Source: Candidatus Woesearchaeota archaeon (GTDB lineage: Archaea; Nanobdellota; Nanobdellia; Woesearchaeales; ARS49). Taken from it: a DNA stretch of 51,683 nt. Below, in pieces: positions 23,630 through 32,765 of the stretch (position 1 is its first letter; every line of letters starts with the position of its first letter). A model generated the notes under the pieces. That model saw only the letters and a list, made by a program, of their open reading frames with translations. It had not been told where the DNA came from and did not search any database. Location of the stretch: positions 1 through 51,683 of the forward strand of contig JACPID010000016.1 in NCBI GenBank assembly GCA_016188265.1, written 5' to 3'. Both the position numbers and the translations under genes were made by a program.

Positions 23630-26182
23630 CTATCGCTTAAAAGCTTCGAGTTTTTTCATAATCTCCCTTGCATTAACAGCATACCAATCATCAAATGGAG
23701 GCCCATAAATACAAGCAGTTGTTTCTATATTGCAAGTTTTTATTTGATTGTTCATTACTGAATTATAAGTTGGCCTAATATTAGTTCGGCATTCAACTCC
23801 GCAATCTCCTCCGCAAGTTGGATAATAACCTATTTCTTTTGTTTGTGAAGCTAGATCTCCCCACAATTGTTCTGCGCTTTGCCTGGATGGTGCACAATTT
23901 TTTCCTTCTTCTTGGAATGTTCCTGTTAAGCTTTGTCCTCTACTCATTACACTGGCTATGCTTGATTGAAATAATCCTTGTGGTTCTTTTGTAAGTGTTG
24001 TTGTTGCATAATTCTGTGATTCAATATTATTGTAATACTCATCCTTAAGTTTTGCAAATCCATGGCCAAATTCATGAGTGAGCAGTCTTCCAGGATAATC
24101 TTCTCCTACAATAGAAATAAAACAAGGGCTTCCAAAATAACAAAAAGAACGATATCTGTTAATTGGAGAAATCACAATTATGTAATCTTTTTGAGGACAA
24201 TTATTGCTTAAAGAATAAACATCTTTCAGTGATGGGGTTATTGCTCCTGAAGAATCTTTTTCATAATTAAGTTTAGAATTTAATATCCAAATATTGAATT
24301 TATCTTTGTTTGATTGAAATGGTTCTCTGGAAAATAATCCTTCTTTTTTCGTGCCTTTTTCAACTCCTGAATAATCTATGACATCTAAAACAAATTTTTT
24401 AAACCTGTCTTTTGTTGTAAATCCATCGCCAATAAAAAGAACATCTGCTTTTGTTGATGAATCACCATTATATACTAATTTTTCACACTGTTTTGAAAGC
24501 GTGATATGCAAAGGCGGCGAAGGGTATTCTGTTGCTATGTGAAGATTTGTTAAGTCAACTGTTATTTTTGCTTTTAGCATTCCTTTGAAAAGTGCAGGTA
24601 TTTTACTTGAAATTCCGTTTTTTATTTCATTATAAATAAATCCAGTAAGCTCTTTTTTAACTTCCTCAAGTTCTTCAGAACCAGGACATGTTGTATCAAT
24701 CATCACGCTTCCAAAATTTTTTTCTTCAACGCAAAAAGTTATTGCTTTAACTTGATCTCTTGCATTTCTAACTTTATTTTTTAGAAATTTAGGCATTCCT
24801 TTAATACTAAAATGAATATAGTTGCCTAATTGTTCTGCAACATAAGTTTTTCCTTCTTTTCTTGAAAGTTCCTGGCAATCAACAGGGCTGTTAACCTCAA
24901 GAATGTTTGCTGTTTTACATTTAAGCCCTTTTGCAGGCACTTCTTTATAACACTCGCCAGTATTAGAATTGCATGAATTGCCTTCAGGACAACTGCATTG
25001 ATTGCAATTTTGCATAATTTTTTTATCAGAACTACAATATTCTGGTCTATTGCTTAAACATGAATTTGGCTTTTCACAAATTGTTGCAAGGCAGGCATCA
25101 CAAGAACCACCGCAATCAATACCAGTTTCATCGCCATTTTTTATGCCATCATTGCAAGTCTCTTTGCAAACAGGTATTTTCCAAGACCAGTACACTTCTT
25201 CAACACAAACTCCTCTGCTGCAAGTTATTTGACTGCATGAACACCCCTCATAGTTGACTATTGTTGTATTTGTATTAGGGCATCTGTCTCTACTGTCAGG
25301 AATGCCGTCAAAATCAGAATCTTTATAATTCATATCTGTTGAAGTAAAATAAGTGTAAAAATCAAGAACATTTACATCTTTTAATTCTTTAAATAAAATA
25401 TATGATTTATTTACTTGATTTCCATTAAGTACAAATTTATTAACAATAAAATTGTTAAGTACAAAACTTATTAAATCAGTATTTTTAGATTCTATATTTA
25501 AGGGACCGTATGTGCCTTTTTCAAAAGAACTTAAAAAAGTTTTAGCAGTGCTTAATTTTGAAAAATAAATTTTTCCAGCATCATAACTTTTACCATCAGA
25601 ATAATATACTCTTCCTTGTATTGTTTTATTTGTTAATTCAAAATCAGCAGCATCAATATCTAATTGAGTAGGATCGAAAATAAAATTTCCTTGATATTGA
25701 TTATTATAAAATAAATTTGCAGTTAATACTTCCTCAAGATTACTATCGTCTATTATAAAACTAATAATAATATTGCCCGACGTTGTTTTAAGACTGGGAA
25801 TTTTAATAGTAGTGCTTATTTCGTCTTTTTCTTCAAAAAAATAAGCTTCAGAGAATTCTTGAAAATCCAATTTAAATGAATTAATGATAAGGGTATTATT
25901 TTCTAAATTAACAAGTATTTGCCCTACGGGGGTGTTATTATACTTTATAACTTGTTGCTTAGAATCATTTATTACATTAAATAATTGAAAACGCAACTGT
26001 CCTATAGAATTATTATTTTTTGATAAACTAAAAGTTAATGTATTAGAATAAGTTGGTGTAGATATGCTCTTATTTTCAATATCAATGCTTATTTTTACTT
26101 TTCCAGTTAATTCAAAACCTAGAGCAGAAGGGATATAAAATATAATTAACCCGAAAATTACAAACCACAAACTTAACTTCAT
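23630..26182 (-). CDS. Secreted M64-type metallopeptidase with Cys-rich and TSP3 segments
   Basis: The 850-residue product has a signal peptide (MKLSLWFVIFGLIIF...), a beta-rich N-terminal region, a thrombospondin type 3-like Asp-rich motif DSDFDGIPDSRDRCPNTN near residue 290, Cys-rich blocks (NGDETGIDCGGSCDAC) and a C-terminal peptidase unit: ADVLFIGDGFTTKDRF and LLTHEFGHGFAKLKDEYY near residue 700. HEFGH with a following Asp-Glu fits the M64 (IgA peptidase-like) family. The start at 26182 gives a 4-nt ATGA overlap with the upstream gene. It is predicted to act outside the cell; substrate unknown. Confidence 0.85.
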   Translation of the reverse strand: MKLSLWFVIFGLIIFYIPSALGFELTGKVKISIDIENKSISTPTYSNTLTFSLSKNNNSIGQLRFQLFNVINDSKQQVIKYNNTPVGQILVNLENNTLIINSFKLDFQEFSEAYFFEEKDEISTTIKIPSLKTTSGNIIISFIIDDSNLEEVLTANLFYNNQYQGNFIFDPTQLDIDAADFELTNKTIQGRVYYSDGKSYDAGKIYFSKLSTAKTFLSSFEKGTYGPLNIESKNTDLISFVLNNFIVNKFVLNGNQVNKSYILFKELKDVNVLDFYTYFTSTDMNYKDSDFDGIPDSRDRCPNTNTTIVNYEGCSCSQITCSRGVCVEEVYWSWKIPVCKETCNDGIKNGDETGIDCGGSCDACLATICEKPNSCLSNRPEYCSSDKKIMQNCNQCSCPEGNSCNSNTGECYKEVPAKGLKCKTANILEVNSPVDCQELSRKEGKTYVAEQLGNYIHFSIKGMPKFLKNKVRNARDQVKAITFCVEEKNFGSVMIDTTCPGSEELEEVKKELTGFIYNEIKNGISSKIPALFKGMLKAKITVDLTNLHIATEYPSPPLHITLSKQCEKLVYNGDSSTKADVLFIGDGFTTKDRFKKFVLDVIDYSGVEKGTKKEGLFSREPFQSNKDKFNIWILNSKLNYEKDSSGAITPSLKDVYSLSNNCPQKDYIIVISPINRYRSFCYFGSPCFISIVGEDYPGRLLTHEFGHGFAKLKDEYYNNIESQNYATTTLTKEPQGLFQSSIASVMSRGQSLTGTFQEEGKNCAPSRQSAEQLWGDLASQTKEIGYYPTCGGDCGVECRTNIRPTYNSVMNNQIKTCNIETTACIYGPPFDDWYAVNAREIMKKLEAFKR

Positions 26183-27066
26183 CCTACACACCATCCGCCA
26201 ATATTTTTGTTTTTAACAGCAAACTGAAAAGCAAAAGGCATTTGTCCTCTTTCCAACGGTTGGGCATCGACAAATCTCATGCCGTATCTTTTCAATAGTT
26301 TATCGCCATAAACATAAATATTTAACAACTTATCTTCTGAAGAATACTTTGCACAATTTGAGCTTACATCATATATTTGCACAGGCAATGCATTTTCAAG
26401 AAGCTGTTTTACTTTATTATAAACTAAGCCAAGTCTTACTGGTATTGTTGTAAATGCTTCTTCAACAAGTATTCTTTGGCCTGAACGTTCAATGAGCAAA
26501 GGATAAATTGCTTTGATAAAGACATCATTGTCTCTAATAATTGCATTAACTGTAACAGGTTTTGAACTGTGGGGTATTAATGCTTTTGAAAAATCAAAGT
26601 TAATTGATTCAAAATCTATATTAGGTTTTTTTACAATAAATCCTTGTTGTTCAAAACGAGTTGTATTCAAACAATTATTTAATTCTGCAACAACATATTT
26701 TGAAATTGTATTTTCAAGTTCTTCCTTAGATCTTAAAATAATATTAGTAGAAGTAAGTACATAAGGAAGCATTCCTGTTTCAATAAACATGTGCGCTTCA
26801 GCAGGGATTCCATCGCCAGGCTCACCGTGTTTGTAACTTCCTAAAGGATTAATGTATCCTCCTCCAGATCCAATTAAATAAATTGCTTGTTCTGCTGTTT
26901 CTTTTAAACAACTTTGAAGATATTCTTGAAGTTCTTGTTTTTTCTCTTCTATTGATTGAGCTCCGCCAATAATAATTGTTTTTGACACAAGCACTATTAA
27001 TAAACTAAGAACTACAAGTATTATAATGCCTAAAATAATAAATATAGTCACCTGCGCTTTTTTCAT
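26179..27066 (-). CDS. Membrane-anchored protein with pilin-like (type III) N terminus
   Basis: The 295-residue protein begins MKKAQVTIFIILGIIILVVL, a short basic start and hydrophobic helix like the type III signal sequences of archaeal pilin-like proteins. The remaining 260 residues are extracellular, with several Cys (SCLK, NNCL, SNCAKY, GGWCVG) that may form disulfides. It is coupled by ATGA overlap to the M64 peptidase gene and is probably its partner, for example an anchor or prodomain-like factor; that is inference. Confidence 0.7.
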   Translation of the reverse strand: MKKAQVTIFIILGIIILVVLSLLIVLVSKTIIIGGAQSIEEKKQELQEYLQSCLKETAEQAIYLIGSGGGYINPLGSYKHGEPGDGIPAEAHMFIETGMLPYVLTSTNIILRSKEELENTISKYVVAELNNCLNTTRFEQQGFIVKKPNIDFESINFDFSKALIPHSSKPVTVNAIIRDNDVFIKAIYPLLIERSGQRILVEEAFTTIPVRLGLVYNKVKQLLENALPVQIYDVSSNCAKYSSEDKLLNIYVYGDKLLKRYGMRFVDAQPLERGQMPFAFQFAVKNKNIGGWCVG

Positions 27067-27067
27067 T

Positions 27068-27197
27068 TGTTGTGGATACCTGTTGCTTGCAACGGCGGGG
27101 TTAATGCTGTGTATATCCTGTCGAAGGTATTCGCAACATTAAAAATCCTAACACTCATTGACTATAATACCCGCCACTTGCGGCGGTTGGGATTTTT
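27068..27197 (-). ncRNA. Possible structured 5' leader RNA
   Basis: On the minus strand, three elements follow each other before the ATG at 27066: an outer stem AAAAATCC/GGATTTTT (27141-27197) that encloses CCGCC/GGCGG, then a 7-bp stem AATGTTG/CAGCATT, then GTTG-CAAG-CAAC. The stretch is visibly more GC-rich than its surroundings. It could be a cis-regulatory leader, a terminator of the upstream glycosyltransferase gene plus leader, or a small RNA. No known riboswitch class recognised. Confidence 0.4.
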
Positions 27198-27244
27198 ATT
27201 TATTATTATAAATCTGATTGTTTTTATATAATTTATGCTGATTA

Positions 27245-28621
27245 TCACTCAACAAACTTTAAATGTTTTAAATTTCCAGATTTTTTTGGAACAAGAACTC
27301 TGAAATTTTTAAGGTTGCAGGGTTCTGTAAATAATGCGCTAATTATGTTTTGTGGAAAAGAATCAAAGGAATAAGAATAAGTAACAAGAACTCCGTTTTC
27401 TTCTGTTGCTTCTTTTGCAACAATCCACCAATCAGGTATGAAGGGTTTTTTTAATGTCTTGAATAAATGATCATCAGGAACAATTATTTGTTTTGGAGAT
27501 AGTTTATTAACGCACTCAAGCATAGGTGTCAAAGAAATAAAATGGGTGCTTGTTTCATTAAAGTTTACAAGTTCAAACATTGTATTGGATCCTCCTGTTG
27601 TGTAAAATGTGTAATAAAAATTAATTGACACATAAGAAATGCTTAAAATAACAAATATTTGAAAAAATATTTTTTTTGAGTAAAAAAAGAAATAGCATAA
27701 AACCAGAGAAGTGAAGGTTAATGGTATTAAGTGATACCTTAAAGCTGCAGTATTAATAAAATAAGTTATTATCAAAAATGATGCTATCATAAGCCAAGTA
27801 AAAGTTTGATGCTTGTTTTTTTTATAATAAAAAAAACTTCCCAGAAAGCTTAAAGAAACAAATGGAACAACAAATAAATTAATTAAGCCCGTTGTTCTTA
27901 AATAAAGAACACTTCCATCAAAATGCTTGAAAAAGCTAATTATTAATTTTGGCAGAATAATTAAATAATCAAAAAAATTCAGGTTATTGGCTGGAAGAGC
28001 TTGTTGAGTATTAACAAAGAAGAAATATAGCATTACTAGGAATACTACAAGTGTGCATAATGAATATTTTTTTTGTTTGAAAAAAACATATAATGCTAAA
28101 GGAATAAGAAAGGCAATAAATATAACATGAGTAAATAAAGCAATTCCACAAATAATCCAGGCAAAAAAATGATATTTCCAAGAATTTTTGCATAATATAA
28201 AATAAAGTATTAACAAAATAAAAAAAGGAAAAACAGTTATTTCCCAAGCAATTCTGCTCCAAATAACATGCCAAGGAATAACAGCGAAAATCCAAGCTGC
28301 ACGCAAACCATACTCTGAGTTAAATAAACTTGAAAAAATAAGATAAGCCAAATAAACTGTTCCTACACCAAATAAAACATTAACAAACCTTACACCAAAA
28401 ATATTAGCGCCAAATAAAAACATAAAAGGAACACGTAAGTATTGAATAGTTGCACCTGTATATTTATTCATGCCATAAAAATAAAATTTTTCACCATTAA
28501 GAATATTATAAGACATTTGGCCCAGGATTGCTTCATCTACATGAAACCCTGGAATTGAAGAAAGAAATACTATTCTTATTAAAAAAGCAAATAATAAACA
28601 AATTAATAGTTTATAATTCAT
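27245..28621 (-). CDS. GT-C fold glycosyltransferase (GT39/ArnT-like)
   Basis: The 458-residue protein has about 11 membrane segments. The first loop carries the acidic pair FHVDEAI (Asp29-Glu30), the catalytic site position in PMT/ArnT-type enzymes that use polyprenyl-phosphate sugars. A soluble tail of about 100 residues follows the last helix, with DDHLFKTLKKPFIPDWW. It should transfer a sugar to a lipid or protein on the outer face of the membrane. It follows the TPR lipoprotein gene at 24 nt on the same strand. Confidence 0.82.
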   Translation of the reverse strand: MNYKLLICLLFAFLIRIVFLSSIPGFHVDEAILGQMSYNILNGEKFYFYGMNKYTGATIQYLRVPFMFLFGANIFGVRFVNVLFGVGTVYLAYLIFSSLFNSEYGLRAAWIFAVIPWHVIWSRIAWEITVFPFFILLILYFILCKNSWKYHFFAWIICGIALFTHVIFIAFLIPLALYVFFKQKKYSLCTLVVFLVMLYFFFVNTQQALPANNLNFFDYLIILPKLIISFFKHFDGSVLYLRTTGLINLFVVPFVSLSFLGSFFYYKKNKHQTFTWLMIASFLIITYFINTAALRYHLIPLTFTSLVLCYFFFYSKKIFFQIFVILSISYVSINFYYTFYTTGGSNTMFELVNFNETSTHFISLTPMLECVNKLSPKQIIVPDDHLFKTLKKPFIPDWWIVAKEATEENGVLVTYSYSFDSFPQNIISALFTEPCNLKNFRVLVPKKSGNLKHLKFVE

Positions 28622-28645
28622 TATTTTAGGAAAATAAATATCATA

Positions 28646-29353
28646 TTATAAATCTTCTAATTTTGATTGAACAATTGTGTAATTAGGATCTATTTCTAAA
28701 GCTTTTTCGTAATTCTCAATTGCTTTTGCTTTTTCATTTTTTGCAAGATATGCATCGCCTAAATAATGGTAAGATCTTTTATTTTTAGGATCTTTTTCAA
28801 TTGCTTTACTAAACCAAATAATCGCTTCATCATAATTTTTGAGAACATAATATGCATCTCCAAGATAAAGATAAGCGGTTGAGAATTCTGGGTCTTCTTT
28901 TATTGCTTTTTTGTATTCTTCAATTGCTTCATTAAGCTTTTTCTGCGTAAAATACTCCTCTGCTTTTTTTAAGTGCTTCATTGCTTCTTCATTTTTTGAT
29001 ACTGGATTAAGCGAAGCTTGTCCTTCTATAATTTTTTTAAATTCCATAGCATTAGGATTAGTTGGATCAAGCAATAAAACTATATCTAATTCTTTTTTAG
29101 ATTTTTCAGCATCGCCCAAGAATATGTATGATAAACTCAACAAAAAGTGCGCATCAACATTGTTTTGATCAGCTTCTATTACTTTATTAAGTTGAGCAAT
29201 AGCAGGAGAATATTGTCCTTGATCAATTAAATATTTTGCTTCTAATAACAATTTATTTATTTCTTCTACTGATAACTTTTTTTGTTCTTCTTTAGCTTTA
29301 CAAGCAGACAATAATAGCAAAAGAATCAATAAAATAGTAATTATTTTTTTCAT
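28646..29353 (-). CDS. TPR-repeat lipoprotein
   Basis: The N terminus MKKIITILLILLLLLSAC is a bacterial-type lipoprotein signal with lipobox LLSAC (Cys18). The mature part has about five tetratricopeptide repeats: YSPAIAQLNKVIEADQNNVD, DAEKSKKELDIVLLLDPTNP, LNEAIEEYKKAIKEDPEFS, YDEAIIWFSKAIEKDPKNK and KAIENYEKALEIDPNY. It is probably an external scaffold. It is the second lipobox protein here and a likely Lgt substrate. Confidence 0.9.
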   Translation of the reverse strand: MKKIITILLILLLLLSACKAKEEQKKLSVEEINKLLLEAKYLIDQGQYSPAIAQLNKVIEADQNNVDAHFLLSLSYIFLGDAEKSKKELDIVLLLDPTNPNAMEFKKIIEGQASLNPVSKNEEAMKHLKKAEEYFTQKKLNEAIEEYKKAIKEDPEFSTAYLYLGDAYYVLKNYDEAIIWFSKAIEKDPKNKRSYHYLGDAYLAKNEKAKAIENYEKALEIDPNYTIVQSKLEDL

Positions 29354-29393
29354 TATACCTTTTATTAATTGCTGAACTTATAAATCTTTTTAA

Positions 29394-29440
29394 ACCTAGA
29401 CTTTTGCATTTTATAAGTAAATAGACAAAAGTATAGGTTC
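29394..29440. repeat. Stem-loop next to the repeat cluster
   Basis: AACCTAGACTTTTG pairs with CAAAAGTATAGGTT apart from one mismatch, around an AT-rich loop. It is directly followed by the double-hairpin module and lies upstream of the TPR lipoprotein promoter. Confidence 0.5.
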
Positions 29441-29534
29441 TAAAGTTTTGCCTAGATCAATAAAACACGACAAACTGCAATGCAGTTTGTGTGCGCTGAA
29501 ATTCAAAGAATTTCATGCGAACGCAAAACTTTAG
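29441..29534. repeat. Double-hairpin module closed by a 12-bp stem
   Basis: CTAAAGTTTTGC (29441-29452) pairs perfectly with GCAAAACTTTAG (29523-29534). Inside are two hairpins, ACAAACTGCA-A-TGCAGTTTGT and GAAATTC-AAA-GAATTTC, joined by GTGCGCT. A module with the same linkers but other stem sequences occurs inside the element at 51200. Confidence 0.65.
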
Positions 29535-29539
29535 TAAAC

Positions 29540-29646
29540 GTCGAAAACTACTCTTGAATAACTTTGCAGATCTTTAGTTTGTAGATAAATGATGAGTAGT
29601 TTTTGATCGTGATCAAGAACTACACGCTACCTACTTCACTAAGTAG
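29540..29646 (+). repeat. GTCRAAAAC repeat element, copy 2
   Basis: The copy starts GTCGAAAACTACTC, which pairs with GAGTAGTTTTTGA (one G-T), continues through TGATCGTGATCA and ends with the hairpin CTACTT-CACT-AAGTAG. The terminal TTTTTGAC of the other copies is missing. The last bases form the stop codon and final codons of the downstream (minus-strand) glycosyltransferase gene. Confidence 0.7.
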
Positions 29647-30349
29647 ATAATAATTCAAGAATGCGTCGACAGGAATTTTGAAAAACACGTGATTTATATA
29701 TTTTTAAAAATGGTGTTTTCAAACAATACTTAACATCCTTATCATGTTTTGCATCTTCTGAGTTTAATGCTGATGTTTCAGGAAGATAATTAATAATGCA
29801 AACATGTGAATATGCATTTTGAACTGGCGCTGGCAAATGTTCTTCAAATAATGATAATTCAAGTGATGTTATTCTTGTTCTTTGATTTTTACAATAACCG
29901 ACTATTTTTTGAAACAATCTTGTGGTGTATTGAGGATGTTGTTTAATTTCTGAGCCGTCTGGAAGCAAATACTTTAATAAAAATTGAAATCCTTCAACAG
30001 ACCATTTCCATTTTAAAAAATTTTCCCTTAATTTTTCAAAATCTTTTTCACTGATTCTTTCATTAGCATTTAAAAAAAGAACCCAGTTTGTTTTAGCTAA
30101 TCGTAAACAATAATTTTTTAATTGTTCATGTTCAGTTAAAGTTGTTTGGTGCACGTTTAGGTTATCATATTGTTTTTCAGCTTGTTTTAACAATTCATAA
30201 GTTCCATCAACAGAACCTGTATCAACAATAACTGCTTTTTTAACAAAAGGAATTGTTTCTTCAATGAATTTTTTTATGCCTCCGGCTGGATTAATTATTT
30301 CATCTCTTACAATTGTACAAAGTGTTGTATCAGGAAGTATTGTAGTCAT
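29639..30349 (-). CDS. GT2-like glycosyltransferase with altered DxD
   Basis: The 236-residue protein has the GT-A start TLCTIVRDE and AVIVDTGSVDGTYELL, as in WaaE-type family 2 enzymes, and the segment NWVLFLNANERIS where the metal-binding motif is normally DADE. Here it is Asn-Ala-Asn-Glu, so both Asp are lost and metal-dependent transfer is doubtful. It has no membrane helix. The 3' end runs into one repeat element and another copy lies 11 bp before its ATG. It may be an inactive relative, a metal-independent enzyme or a decaying gene. Confidence 0.75.
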   Translation of the reverse strand: MTTILPDTTLCTIVRDEIINPAGGIKKFIEETIPFVKKAVIVDTGSVDGTYELLKQAEKQYDNLNVHQTTLTEHEQLKNYCLRLAKTNWVLFLNANERISEKDFEKLRENFLKWKWSVEGFQFLLKYLLPDGSEIKQHPQYTTRLFQKIVGYCKNQRTRITSLELSLFEEHLPAPVQNAYSHVCIINYLPETSALNSEDAKHDKDVKYCLKTPFLKIYKSRVFQNSCRRILELLST

Positions 30350-30360
30350 TTTTTTCTTCT

Positions 30361-30472
30361 GTCAAAAACTACCTACTGAAGTAGGTAGCGTGTAGTTTTT
30401 GATCATGATCGAAAATCACTCGTCCTTTCTACAGACTAAATTCAGCAGAGTGTGTCAAGAGTGATTTTCGAC
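30361..30472 (-). repeat. GTCRAAAAC repeat element, copy 3 (complete)
   Basis: This 112-bp copy lies in the opposite orientation to copies 2 and 4. One arm is TCAAAAACTAC/GTAGTTTTTGA enclosing the perfect hairpin CTACCTACT-GA-AGTAGGTAG; the centre is GATCATGATC; the other arm is TCGAAAATCACTC/GAGTGATTTTCGA enclosing TTTAGTCTGTAGAAA (inverted). It ends GTC...GAC at both sides. Confidence 0.75.
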
Positions 30473-30605
30473 ATTTCAGTACAGTTTAAAGTATAATGTG
30501 TAAATAGTATGAGTAATATATAAATGTTTCGTCATTGTGTAGTAGTTATTACACTATATTTGTTTATTCTATTCTCCTCAAAAAAGTTTAAGAAATTTAG
30601 TGAAC

Positions 30606-30640
30606 AAAAAATACTGGCTTGTCACAGATCAGTATTTTTT
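30606..30640. terminator. Possible terminator hairpin
   Basis: AAAAAATACTG pairs with CAGTATTTTTT (11 bp) around a 13-nt loop. It lies 34 bp after the exchanger gene end and could end transcription from that gene. The remaining stretch 30473-30605 is AT-rich; I see no gene in it. Confidence 0.4.
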
Positions 30641-30673
30641 TGAGTGAAATGTTCTAAGTAAAAAAAGGAGGGG

Positions 30674-31642
30674 TTATCCAAGAACAGTTGTAGTTGGAAT
30701 AACTCCCTTTAAAGATAATTCTATCATAATAAACAATACATAAAGAGTTATTAGAGCAATTCCGTGAATTGCGCTTAATCTAGTTCCTTGCATGAATGTT
30801 GCAAAGATTAAGCAAATAACTATCATGAAAATAGCACTTGTTAAGAAAAATAAGAAGTTTACGCTTATGGGATAAATTAAGCTTGCAATACCAAGAACTA
30901 ATAAGGAATTAGTTACAACACTACCTATAATATCACCAAAAGCCAGTTCTATATGTTTACTTCTTGCAGCTCTTAATTCAAAAGCCAATTCTGGAAGTGT
31001 TGTTCCCATGCTAATAAAAATTAAACCTATCAAAATGTTTGGAAATCCCATATTTATTGCAAGTTTTGTGCCATACTCAACAACGTAATTGGCACTAAAA
31101 AACAAGCCAATAATTCCAACAATAAAAACTAAAGGAAATACTAGCGTAGAATATTTTTTGAAGTGATTTTGTTCTTTATGCCTAAACTCTTTTTTATGCT
31201 TTAAAACATGCCAGTTAAAAATTACAAAAGAAGTAATAAGAATTACTCCATCTAACCTAGAAAGTTGATTACCAAAACCCATTAATAAAACAGGAAGAAA
31301 AGCAACAAGAATCATAAATAAAGAATCTCTCTTAATAACAATCTTTTTAACACGAATAACACTTTTACTCAACAATATAGATATTCCTGCAATGAAAGTA
31401 AGATCCAAGATATTAGCACCAATAACATTACCAAAAGACAAAGAAGGATTCTTATTCAATGCAGAAGAAATGCCAACAAATAACTCAGGAAGACTAGTAC
31501 TAACAGCCATAATCACAAAAGCCACAACAAACTCACTAAACTGAAGAAAACTAGCAATAAAAATCATTGAACGAACAAGTAAAGAACCAAAAACAACCAA
31601 ACCAATACAAGCAATCAAAAACATCAATAAATCAAAAAACAA
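30674..31642 (-). CDS. Sodium/calcium exchanger family protein (CaCA)
   Basis: The 322-residue membrane protein has about ten helices and the two alpha-repeats of CaCA exchangers: VIMAVSTSLPELFVGIS with GNVIGANILDLTF, and ISMGTTLPELAFEL with GDIIGSVVTNSLLV. These carry the conserved Glu residues for Ca2+/Na+ exchange. It starts at TTG, identified by GAGGTGAT 6 nt upstream, as in eno. The cytosolic loop between the halves is short, as in YrbG-type prokaryotic members. Confidence 0.93.
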   Translation of the reverse strand: MFFDLLMFLIACIGLVVFGSLLVRSMIFIASFLQFSEFVVAFVIMAVSTSLPELFVGISSALNKNPSLSFGNVIGANILDLTFIAGISILLSKSVIRVKKIVIKRDSLFMILVAFLPVLLMGFGNQLSRLDGVILITSFVIFNWHVLKHKKEFRHKEQNHFKKYSTLVFPLVFIVGIIGLFFSANYVVEYGTKLAINMGFPNILIGLIFISMGTTLPELAFELRAARSKHIELAFGDIIGSVVTNSLLVLGIASLIYPISVNFLFFLTSAIFMIVICLIFATFMQGTRLSAIHGIALITLYVLFIMIELSLKGVIPTTTVLG

Positions 31643-31693
31643 GTATTATCACCTCTACACAACTAAAAGATAGAAGACATAATAAATCTTTCT

Positions 31694-31925
31694 TTACTTA
31701 TAAATAAAATCCTTGTTGTCTATTATGATTCCGTAGTATGGTTCTTGTTGCAGACTCAGTATAGCTACTTTTTTATTGTAGATGAATATATTTGATTTGA
31801 ATATGTAGTTTGATGGTATAAATTTGAATTCTCGGTATTCTTTGGTTGCTTTTTCTAAGAGTTTCTTGTGTGCTTATTCTTTTTTGCAATGATTTTGATT
31901 GGTATTTTCTTTTCTATTCTTTTTT
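31694..31925 (-). pseudogene. Relic of TrmB-like transcriptional regulator
   Basis: Two minus-strand frames give the end of a TrmB-type regulator: PIKIIAKKNKHTR in one, and KKLLEKATKEYREFKF, IPSNYIF, SNIFIYNKKVAILSLQQEP and YYGIIIDNK in the next. The change of frame near 31875 and the missing HTH half mark it as decayed. It fills most of the 297-bp gap between the exchanger and tatD. Confidence 0.6.
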
Positions 31926-31939
31926 TGATTAAATAATGA

Positions 31940-32719
31940 TTATTCAAACATTCTTTGGTAGTTTAAGAATACTTGATTAGCTGCTTCTTCAGGATCAATT
32001 TTTTTTAGTAGAGATATTTTGTTAATGCTTTCAACAACAAATGCAGGTTCATTAATTTTTCCAATATAAGGGCTAAGCCATGGCGCGTCTGTTTCTGTTA
32101 ATAATTGTTCTAGAGGAACTTCTTCAATAACCATTTCAAAATGCTTAAGCTTTTTTACAACTGCAGGAATGCTTAAAGAAAATCCTAATTCAGCAGCATG
32201 TTTAACAATTTGTTTTCTGGCGCTGAAACAATGCAGTACAATTTTTTTGGCATTATTTTTTTCAAGCATGTCTAAAACATCAGATTCAGCATTACGACTG
32301 TGAACAATTAACGGTTTATTTATTTTTTTAGAAAGCTCAATAATTTTTTGAAAGACTTGTTTTTGCTCTTCTTTTTTTTCAAAGCCAAATTTATAATCTA
32401 AACCAACTTCCCCAATTGCTATTATTTTATCTTTACTTTTTTTAATAAAACTAATAACTTCATCAGCATTAGTTTTTTCCTCTCTTTTAAGCCCTGCTTC
32501 ATGAGCTAAACCAACAGCATCAAGAGGATACAATCCTAGCGCGGGCTTTAGTAAGGAATGTTTATTTGCTAGTTCAAGCACTTCTTTATTAGTGCTTAAA
32601 TTAACGCCATTTACAATTATTGCTTTAACTCCTGCTTTTTGAGATCTTTCAATTACTTCAGAAATTTTGCCTTTAAATAATTCATGATTAATATGGCAGT
32701 GTACATCAACAAGCTTCAT
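31940..32719 (-). CDS. tatD: TatD family deoxyribonuclease
   Basis: TatD proteins are metal-dependent 3'-5' exonucleases of the amidohydrolase fold. The 259-residue protein has the ligands DVHCHINH, GEVGLDYKF, LIVHSRNAESD, LHCFSA and LTETDAPWLSP in order. It is of normal family length. The gene is probably monocistronic, divergent from the 157-aa membrane protein. Confidence 0.95.
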   Translation of the reverse strand: MKLVDVHCHINHELFKGKISEVIERSQKAGVKAIIVNGVNLSTNKEVLELANKHSLLKPALGLYPLDAVGLAHEAGLKREEKTNADEVISFIKKSKDKIIAIGEVGLDYKFGFEKKEEQKQVFQKIIELSKKINKPLIVHSRNAESDVLDMLEKNNAKKIVLHCFSARKQIVKHAAELGFSLSIPAVVKKLKHFEMVIEEVPLEQLLTETDAPWLSPYIGKINEPAFVVESINKISLLKKIDPEEAANQVFLNYQRMFE

Positions 32720-32765
32720 AATACATAAGATTTTTAATAAGGTTTATATAAATTTTGAACATTTA

